Source: 66-474 sp036568625
GTDB taxonomy: Bacteria > Pseudomonadota > Gammaproteobacteria > Xanthomonadales > Rhodanobacteraceae
Reading direction: 5' to 3'
Length of the DNA stretch: 20,225 nt
NCBI GenBank assembly: GCA_036568625.1
Contig: DATCSF010000298.1
Span: 1 to 20,225 of the forward strand
Every line of letters starts with the position of its first letter. Position 1 is the first letter of the stretch. The notes beneath the pieces were generated by a model. The model saw only the letters and a list, made by a program, of their open reading frames with translations. It did no database searches and was not told the DNA's origin. A program made the translations under genes and the position numbers. Positions 14,672 to 20,225 of the stretch are shown here, in pieces.

Positions 14672-15566
14672 CCGCCCGCACGCGCTGCTGACGGGTTGTC
14701 ACGGGTTTACCGGGCGCTACGTCGCGGCCGAACTCGAAGCGGCCGGCTATGAGGTGGTCGGGCTTGCGCACGACGGCGATCCGCCGCACGCGGGCGTGCT
14801 GCGCGCGAACCTGCTGGATCGCGCGGCGGTACGGCGTGCCATCGCCGACGCAGGCGCCGACGTGGTGGTTCATCTTGCCGCGATTTCGTTCGTGGCACAC
14901 GGCGACGCGGACGAAATCTATCGCACCAACGTGGTCGGCACGCGCAACCTGCTGGAGGCACTGGCCGAGGCCGGCACGCAGCCGCGCAGCGTGGTGCTGG
15001 CCAGCAGCGCCAATATCTACGGCAACGCCGTGGTCGAGCCGATCGTGGAGGCGACGCCGCCGGCGCCGGCCAATGATTACGCCGTTTCAAAGCTCGCGAT
15101 GGAATTCATGGCGCGGTTGTGGATGGATCGCCTGCCGATCACCCTGGTGCGACCGTTCAACTACACCGGCGTCGGGCAATCGGAGAATTTCCTGGTTCCG
15201 AAGATCATCGCGCACTTCCGGCGCGGCGAGAAGGTGATCGAATTGGGCAACACCGATGTGGCGCGGGATTTTTCCGACGTGCGCGACGTCGCGCGCGCCT
15301 ATGCCGCAATCGTTGCCAAGGCGCCCGCGGGCGAAACCATCAACATTTGTTCCGGTACCACCCACACGCTGGAAGAGGTACTGGCGATGATGGCGCGCAA
15401 TGCCGGCTACGCGATCGAGGTGCGGATCAATCCCGCGTTCGTGCGCAGCAACGAGGTGAAGCGCCTGGTCGGTTCGAACGCACGGCTGCATGAGCTCGCC
15501 GGCATCGTGCCGTCGATTCCGCTGCAGGAAACGCTGCAGTGGATGTACTCGGCATCCGCGGATTGA
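14655..15566 (+). CDS. rmd: NAD-dependent epimerase/reductase, probable GDP-4-keto-6-deoxy-D-mannose reductase
   Basis: This 303-residue extended short-chain dehydrogenase matches the length of Rmd. It has LLTGCHGFTGRYVAAEL (cofactor loop GCHGFTG, 14-20), VVHLAAISFV, LASSANIYGN (serine of the triad about 117-118), and DYAVSKLAME (Y142, K146). VRPFNYTGVGQSENFLVPKI and FSDVRDVARAY are typical of GDP-sugar reductases. Next to gmd it most likely yields GDP-D-rhamnose. The 4-epimer product GDP-6-deoxy-D-talose (Tld) is a fair alternative; GDP-fucose synthase (Fcl) is less likely. The GTG start lies inside gmd. The 139 bp to the convergent gene hold no clear terminator. Confidence 0.85.
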   Translation: MASRSDRPHALLTGCHGFTGRYVAAELEAAGYEVVGLAHDGDPPHAGVLRANLLDRAAVRRAIADAGADVVVHLAAISFVAHGDADEIYRTNVVGTRNLLEALAEAGTQPRSVVLASSANIYGNAVVEPIVEATPPAPANDYAVSKLAMEFMARLWMDRLPITLVRPFNYTGVGQSENFLVPKIIAHFRRGEKVIELGNTDVARDFSDVRDVARAYAAIVAKAPAGETINICSGTTHTLEEVLAMMARNAGYAIEVRINPAFVRSNEVKRLVGSNARLHELAGIVPSIPLQETLQWMYSASAD

Positions 15567-15705
15567 TCACTCGCCCTCAGGCATGAAGGGACGGTACAGC
15601 TTTCCGTTTTGTGCGGGCGCGGACCCCTCTCTCGGCGCAGCGCGCGCCCCGTCACCCGGAAGCAAGGAGCACGACCGCGCGAGGTGGCGCTGACGGTGCG
15701 TGGCA

Positions 15706-16695
15706 TCAACCCGCGAGCGCACGTACCGCTTCGGCGATGCGGACACGGAACGCCTGGTCGTTGTCGTCGAACCATTCGCGGGCCGCGGTGCCCGTGCGTT
15801 CGAGTTCGGCGTCGGGCATGGCCAGCAGGCGTTCGATCACGCGTTCCATGGCGGCCCCGTCGTAGAAATACGTGGTCGCGAGGCCCTGCGTTCCAGTGCG
15901 CGAAATCGGAACAAGCGCGCCGCGTTCGGGGGTGACCATTTCGTTCATGGGCGGCGCGTCGAGCGTGACGACCACGGCGCCCACGCCCATCGCTTCGACG
16001 AGGTAATGCCCGAACCCTTCGGTCTCCGAAGGGCACAGGTGAAAGCGGTGCGCGTTCTGGATGCGTCGCAGTTCGGCATCGGGGATGTAGTCGACGCGGT
16101 GCACGATGTTGGCGGCTTGCACCGGCGCGCGTGCCACGCGGGGGCTTTGCAGCACGGTAAGGCGCGGCCACCCCGGGTGCTTGCGCCACGTCGCCAGCAG
16201 CGTATCGGTGCCCTTGTTGGAACTGCGCCCGGCGAGGTGGAAGAACGCGCGTTCGCGCGGTACCGTTCGATCGAGGCGGTCCTCGCTGGTGAAACCGGTG
16301 TAATCGGCGCGCAGGCCCAGGGCTTCGAGGATCGGCTTCGCATGGTGCGTCAGCACGAACGCGCGATCCAGCCGCGCCAACCATGCGCGGTCGCGCTCGT
16401 CGAACCATTCCGGGTGCGGCATCAGCACGTTGCAGCGCGCGGTTGCGAGGTATTCGGGGCGGATCCGCTCCAGCATCAGGTTGACGTCCCAACGCTGCAC
16501 GCCGCGCCCGCCCAGGCGCCGCGCCAGATTGCCGGCGTGCAACTTGACCGGGTGCAGCGCCTTGCGCAGCGCGCCGCGCCGGATGCCGCTGATCGTCACC
16601 GCGAACCCCGCCTGCGCCAGCGCCCCGTGCAGCAGGCGCAGGTTGCGCGAAAGGCCGAAGCCGTTGTCACGCGCAATGAGGTTGACGCGGATCAT
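15706..16695 (-). CDS. GT4-like glycosyltransferase, paralogue B
   Basis: This 329-residue cytoplasmic GT-B enzyme begins MIRVNLIARDNGFGLSRN (DNGFGLSR at 10-17). The C-terminal domain contains FFHLAGRSSNKGTDTLLATW, QNAHRFHLCPSETEGFGHYL with EX7E at E226/E234, VTLDAPPMNEMVTPERG, and AREWFDDNDQAF near the end. It is closest to the adjacent paralogue C: long protein blocks are shared, and some DNA tracts are nearly identical around 16040-16070 and 17020-17050. This indicates a tandem duplication. ATG 16695 overlaps the stop of paralogue C as ATGA. Donor and acceptor are unknown; GDP-D-rhamnose is a plausible donor given gmd/rmd nearby. Confidence 0.87.
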   Translation of the reverse strand: MIRVNLIARDNGFGLSRNLRLLHGALAQAGFAVTISGIRRGALRKALHPVKLHAGNLARRLGGRGVQRWDVNLMLERIRPEYLATARCNVLMPHPEWFDERDRAWLARLDRAFVLTHHAKPILEALGLRADYTGFTSEDRLDRTVPRERAFFHLAGRSSNKGTDTLLATWRKHPGWPRLTVLQSPRVARAPVQAANIVHRVDYIPDAELRRIQNAHRFHLCPSETEGFGHYLVEAMGVGAVVVTLDAPPMNEMVTPERGALVPISRTGTQGLATTYFYDGAAMERVIERLLAMPDAELERTGTAAREWFDDNDQAFRVRIAEAVRALAG

Positions 16696-17744
16696 GTCTG
16701 CGTGGCCATTTTGCGGAGCGCGGCATCGAGGCGTTCGGGAAAGGCCGCGCGTTCGGCGTCGTACCACGCACGTGCCGCGGCGCCCAATGCTGCGCAGCGC
16801 CCGTCGTCGATCCCGAGTGCACTGGCCACGGCATGTTCCATCACGCCGTCGTCGAAATAAAACGTGGTTGCGAGGTGTTGCGTGCCGGTGCGCGCGTACG
16901 GAACCAGCATGCCGCGCTCGGGGGTGATCAACTCGTTCATTGGCGGTGCGTCCAGCGTGATCACCACTGCGCCCACGCTCATCGCCTCGACGATGTAGTG
17001 TCCGAAACCCTCCGTTTCGGAGGGACACAGGTGAAAGCGGTGCGCGTTCTGCAGGCGTTGCAATTCGTCATCGTCGAGACGGCCGATGCGGTGGTCGATG
17101 TTGCCGGCTGGCGCGCCGGGCGTTGCTTCCTTCGGGTGTTGCACCACGGTCAGGCGCGGCCATTCGGGATGCCGGCGCCACAGCGCCAGCAGCGGTTCGG
17201 TGTTCTTGGTGCGGCTGGAGCCTGCCAGGTGAAAGAACGCGCGCTCGCGCGGCACCGACGCGTCGAGGCGGTCGTTGCTGGTGAAGCCGATGCACACCGT
17301 GCAGCACCCCTGCGCCGCGAAGATCCGTTGCGTTTCGCGGGTCTTGGCGAGCACGAGATCGATGCGGGACAACTGCGCCAGGTCGCGCGGCAGAAACCAC
17401 TCAGGATGCGGCAGCAGCACCCGGCATCGCGCGTCGTTCAGGAACGCCGGGGTGATGTGTTCCTCCATCAGTACGAAGTCGTAGGGGGGCGGCGCGCCTC
17501 GTCGCTGCCGGCGCGCAAGCCTGGCGGTGTGGCAGTGGCCCTTTGCGCGCTGCACCAGGCCGGGCAGCCCGCCGCGCCGGCGGGTGTTGGTGAAGTCCAC
17601 CCGATAGCCGCGTGCCTGCAGCGCCGTCGTCAAAAGACGCAGGTTGCGCGACACTCCAACACCGTTGTCGAAGCCGAGCAGATGCACCGAAGGGTGCACC
17701 GCGTCAGTCGTCGTCGGGTTCATACGCTCCGAATTGTCCCGCAT
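16692..17744 (-). CDS. GT4-like glycosyltransferase, paralogue C
   Basis: This 350-residue GT-B enzyme has an N-terminal cleft motif that reads FDNGVGVSRNLRLL. The C-terminal domain has FFHLAGSSRTKNTEPLLALW (KNTE where A and B have KGTD), SETEGFGHYIVEAM with E245/E253, and ITLDAPPMNELITPERG. The KNTE change sits in the phosphate-binding region and may alter donor choice. I chose ATG 17744 because AGGA stands about 7 nt upstream. ATG 17723 is an alternative with GGAG only about 3 nt away. Either start lies inside the 3' end of the ArnT-like gene, so the ArnT-GT-GT genes form a coupled chain. Confidence 0.85.
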   Translation of the reverse strand: MRDNSERMNPTTTDAVHPSVHLLGFDNGVGVSRNLRLLTTALQARGYRVDFTNTRRRGGLPGLVQRAKGHCHTARLARRQRRGAPPPYDFVLMEEHITPAFLNDARCRVLLPHPEWFLPRDLAQLSRIDLVLAKTRETQRIFAAQGCCTVCIGFTSNDRLDASVPRERAFFHLAGSSRTKNTEPLLALWRRHPEWPRLTVVQHPKEATPGAPAGNIDHRIGRLDDDELQRLQNAHRFHLCPSETEGFGHYIVEAMSVGAVVITLDAPPMNELITPERGMLVPYARTGTQHLATTFYFDDGVMEHAVASALGIDDGRCAALGAAARAWYDAERAAFPERLDAALRKMATQT

Positions 17745-19464
17745 CGTCGTTCCTGGGCGGAATGCAACCGGGCACCACCGCGCTGCGGTTGAACAGATAC
17801 CATTCGCGACGGTTGGCGTGGCCCACGTGGATCGCATCGGATGCCCGCACGCAAGGCGCCAGCGCCTCGCCGTAGGCAAAAATCCAGCGCTGCGACGGAT
17901 CGGCTGCCTGCCACGCGAGCGCCTGCCGCAATTGTTCGTGCCAGGCCAGTTTGAAGCCGAAGTTGAGCGTGCTGCGGCCGAGTGTATCCAGCATCAGCAG
18001 GTTCTGTTCCTTCCACGCTACCAGCGCGATCGTGTCGTGTGCCGGCACCAGGCTGGCGGTGCGCGCCATCACTGCACGCGAGGACGAATAGCCGTTGAGC
18101 AAGGGGTAGGCGACCAATCCCCAGGCGCCCCATGCCACCAGCGCAAACGCGCACCAGCCCCACGGCGCATGGCGCGGACGCGCGATCAGCGCGATCAGCA
18201 CGCCGGCACCGCCGATCGCCAGGATCATCGCGATCAGCGGTTTCGGCGAACCATCCAGTGCCGAGGCGGCCAGCGCGTACAGCTTGTGCAGATGGCCCGA
18301 GTGCAGGCCGATGCCGGCCGTGAGCAACACCAGCGCCAGCAGCAAAATCAACGCCCACAACGCCCAGCGGAACGACGCGCGTTGCACGATGTCGACCAGC
18401 CATGGCGCCAGCGCGATCGCGGTGATCGGCAGCGCCGGCAGGATGTACACGTTGCGCTTGCCGCCGCTCAGCGAAAAGAAGACCACCACCAGCACCACCC
18501 ACGCCAGAGGCAGCAGCGTGCGCGCATCGCGTGCGCGGAGCGCCCGCGACCAGCCGGGAATCGTCCACGGGATGGCGAGCGACAGCGGCAGCCACTCGAA
18601 CGCGATCACCGGAAGATAGAACCACCAGGGATGGATATGGTGTGCCGGTTCCGCATAGCGCGATACCGTCTGGCCGAGCAGGATGTCATGCGCGTAACGC
18701 GCGTAAGCCGGGTCGCCGGCGTGCACGTGCAGTGCCGACCACAGCATCGGCAATGCCCAGCCCAGGACCGGCACCAGGAACAACAGCGCCAGCCACCAGC
18801 GCGCGTCGCGATTCTGCGCGGGCAACAGGTTGTTCCAGCCGCGCCAGCGCGCGAACCAGAACGGCGCGAACACCAGCAGCGCCAGAATGCCGACGCCCTT
18901 GGTGATGACCCCGAGTCCGGCCGCGAGAAAGCCGATCGCGTACCAGCGCCACGCGGGCCCCAGCAGCAGGTGGCGCAACAAGCCGTACATCGCCAGCGTG
19001 ATCCAGAATACTTCCACGCCGTCGATCTGGGCCGCGCGCATCTGGAACGTGAAGTCGAAGCTGAGGAGCACCGCGGCGGCGGCAAGCAGTCCCGCGCGAT
19101 GGTTCCACTGCCGGCGCACGAAGTCGTACACCAGTGCGAGTGTGCCCAGGCCCGCCAGCAGCGACGGCAGCAAGAACCAGCCGCGCCAGCCGCCGGTAAT
19201 CAGGTATGCACATGCTTCCAGCCACATGAACACGGGCGGCTTGTCGGAATAGAGTTCCACCCCGCGGTGTGGAAACAGCCATTGCCCGCCGGCAAGCATC
19301 TCGCGCGCCACCAGCGCGAAGCGCGGTTCGTCCGAAGGCCACGGGTCGCGCAGCCCGATGCCGAGGCCCAGCAACAGCACCGCGAACGCGAGCAGCAACG
19401 CAAGCTGCACGCGTTCGTCGTCAAGCCAGCGGCGGGAAGTATGGGCGAGCGGCATGGTCGGCAC
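17704..19464 (-). CDS. ArnT-like polyprenyl-phosphate-sugar glycosyltransferase
   Basis: This 586-residue polytopic inner-membrane GT-C enzyme keeps the expected active-site landmarks of the ArnT/PMT class. These are WPSDEPRFALVAREML (D45, E46) in the first periplasmic loop, YSDKPPVFMWL (D74, K75) and LSGGKRNVYILPALP. A hydrophilic periplasmic C-terminal domain follows. ArnT itself adds 4-amino-4-deoxy-arabinose to lipid A. No arn biosynthesis genes are present, so a different sugar or acceptor, for example a glycan side-group, is equally possible. It heads the ArnT-GT-GT block. The ATG at 19464 lacks a Shine-Dalgarno; an in-frame ATG at 19455 is an alternative. Confidence 0.87.
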   Translation of the reverse strand: MPTMPLAHTSRRWLDDERVQLALLLAFAVLLLGLGIGLRDPWPSDEPRFALVAREMLAGGQWLFPHRGVELYSDKPPVFMWLEACAYLITGGWRGWFLLPSLLAGLGTLALVYDFVRRQWNHRAGLLAAAAVLLSFDFTFQMRAAQIDGVEVFWITLAMYGLLRHLLLGPAWRWYAIGFLAAGLGVITKGVGILALLVFAPFWFARWRGWNNLLPAQNRDARWWLALLFLVPVLGWALPMLWSALHVHAGDPAYARYAHDILLGQTVSRYAEPAHHIHPWWFYLPVIAFEWLPLSLAIPWTIPGWSRALRARDARTLLPLAWVVLVVVFFSLSGGKRNVYILPALPITAIALAPWLVDIVQRASFRWALWALILLLALVLLTAGIGLHSGHLHKLYALAASALDGSPKPLIAMILAIGGAGVLIALIARPRHAPWGWCAFALVAWGAWGLVAYPLLNGYSSSRAVMARTASLVPAHDTIALVAWKEQNLLMLDTLGRSTLNFGFKLAWHEQLRQALAWQAADPSQRWIFAYGEALAPCVRASDAIHVGHANRREWYLFNRSAVVPGCIPPRNDDAGQFGAYEPDDD

Positions 19465-19480
19465 GCGCGAAGTCGCGGGG

Positions 19481-19509
19481 ATTGTACGTGACTTCCCGGG
19501 TTGTTCGAT
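19481..19509 (-). promoter_or_regulatory. Candidate promoter of the second minus-strand glycan operon
   Basis: On the minus strand a TACAAT -10 (19481-19486, 5 of 6 matches) is preceded at 16-17 bp by a weak -35 (TCGAAC-like). The start would fall near 19474, only about 10 nt before ATG 19464, so the mRNA would be nearly leaderless. It lies in the 128-bp gap after rsmB. Confidence 0.35.
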
Positions 19510-19592
19510 TCGAAGCGCTTTTTAGGGGCGACCGGGGCACGGAGCGAGTGGCCCCTGGATGACGGTTGCGAGGGACGATGCCAGCCGTACGA

Positions 19593-20225
19593 TCACGCGA
19601 CGGCGCGATCGGGAGGCGATCGCACAAGCATTGCGTAATACATCCCGTCCAGCCCGCCTTCGCCCGGCAGGATCTGCCGGCCCGACCCGGTGGCGTGACC
19701 GGCCGGGAGTTCGATTGGCTGCGAGCGTGCGTCGGGGTGATCGGCCAGGAAGGCGGCGAGCACCGCCTCGTTCTCGGCACGCAATATCGAACACGTCGCG
19801 TACACCAGTCGGCCGCCGGGCGCCAACAATGGCCACAACCCCGCCAGCAGGCGCGACTGTTCGCGCGCGAGTTGCGCGACATCGCCCGCACGCCGGTGCA
19901 GCTTGATGTCGGGATGGCGGCGGATGACGCCGGTGGCCGAACACGGCGCATCGAGCAGAATCCGGTCGAAAGGCTTGCCGCCCCACCAACCCGTTGGATC
20001 GCCGGCATCGCCCGTTCGCACTTCGCAGTCGAGACCAAGGCGCGCGAGGTTCGCGCCCATTGCATCCGCGCGGCCGGCATCGCGCTCGAGCGCCGTGAGG
20101 CGCACCTCGGCGCGCTCCAGCATGTGACAGGCCTTGCCGCCGGGCGCGGCGCAGGCGTCCAGCACGCGCAGGTCCGCGCGCAAGTCCAGAAGATCGGCCG
20201 CGCATTGCGCGGCGCCGTCCTGCAC
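19593..20225 (-). CDS. rsmB: 16S rRNA (cytosine(967)-C5)-methyltransferase, partial
   Basis: The C-terminal catalytic domain (210 residues visible) of an RsmB/Sun-type enzyme that methylates C967 of 16S rRNA with S-adenosylmethionine. Motif I DACAAPGGK, motif IV LDAPCSATGVIRRHPDIK and motif VI YATCSI (nucleophilic Cys of the TC pair) are all intact. PGEGGLDGMYYAMLVR is the usual C-terminal end. The frame stays open to the window edge, so the N-terminal NusB-like RNA-binding domain lies outside; the first codon visible is not the real start. It is a housekeeping gene bordering the polysaccharide locus. No intrinsic terminator is evident after it. Confidence 0.93.
   Translation of the reverse strand: MQDGAAQCAADLLDLRADLRVLDACAAPGGKACHMLERAEVRLTALERDAGRADAMGANLARLGLDCEVRTGDAGDPTGWWGGKPFDRILLDAPCSATGVIRRHPDIKLHRRAGDVAQLAREQSRLLAGLWPLLAPGGRLVYATCSILRAENEAVLAAFLADHPDARSQPIELPAGHATGSGRQILPGEGGLDGMYYAMLVRSPPDRAVA

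Noticed and set aside
17644..19491. A 615-codon plus-strand open frame opposite the second ArnT-like gene
   Set aside because: It is rich in Arg/Gln/His with no domain signature. The opposite strand carries a clear GT-C membrane protein with family motifs.
19525..19557. AGGGGC...GCCCCT inverted repeat considered as the rsmB terminator
   Set aside because: The loop is long and, in the direction of rsmB transcription, an A-run rather than a T-run follows.

Overview
The window is high-GC chromosomal DNA from a gammaproteobacterium, most likely Xanthomonadales (Xanthomonadaceae/Rhodanobacteraceae-like). The assignment is inferred from protein character (SecB with an Ala/Gln-rich tail, L28/L33 pair, SNF2 helicase type), base composition and the style of the intergenic palindromic repeats. 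No taxonomic marker gene is present. I saw no rRNA, tRNA, insertion sequence, integrase or CRISPR.

Region 1 (1-1344) holds one PEP-CTERM surface protein gene. A near-perfect sigma-54 (-24/-12) promoter lies directly in front of it. It is followed by about 375 bp of non-coding DNA containing four consecutive hairpins, one of which is a strong bidirectional terminator. Region 2 (1345-6765) is housekeeping: rpmB-rpmG on the minus strand with a recognisable promoter and a structured leader, divergent secB-gpsA on the plus strand, and a 1009-residue SNF2-family helicase. Region 3 (6794-7319) holds a small TPR protein gene and two tandem ~93-bp copies of an intergenic hairpin repeat. A diverged third copy lies between gpsA and the helicase gene.

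Region 4 (7307-19464) is a surface-polysaccharide locus. Three transcription blocks are visible. Minus block 1: a GT9 heptosyltransferase-like enzyme, then a GT4-like glycosyltransferase, an O-antigen ligase/polymerase-like membrane protein and an ArnT/PMT-like membrane glycosyltransferase. Plus block: a WaaE/KdtX-like GT2 enzyme, gmd and an rmd-like reductase, overlapping by 4 and 17 nt; together gmd and rmd would make GDP-D-rhamnose (or a 6-deoxy-talose isomer) from GDP-mannose. Minus block 2: a second ArnT-like protein followed by two tandem GT4-like enzymes. The three GT4-like enzymes are clear paralogues of one another. A partial rsmB (16S rRNA m5C967 methyltransferase) ends the window.

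The simplest reading is a locus that activates a 6-deoxyhexose, assembles a glycan on a lipid carrier in the cytoplasm with four or five glycosyltransferases, and modifies or ligates it in the periplasm with the ligase and the two polyprenyl-phosphate-sugar-dependent enzymes. No Wzx flippase, ABC exporter or initiating phosphoglycosyltransferase is in the window, so the pathway is incomplete here. The items most worth a second look are the sigma-54/PEP-CTERM pairing, the hairpin repeat family (one copy supplies the stop codon of a glycosyltransferase gene), the GT4 paralogue triplet, and the loss of the usual acidic residue in the first ArnT-like protein.
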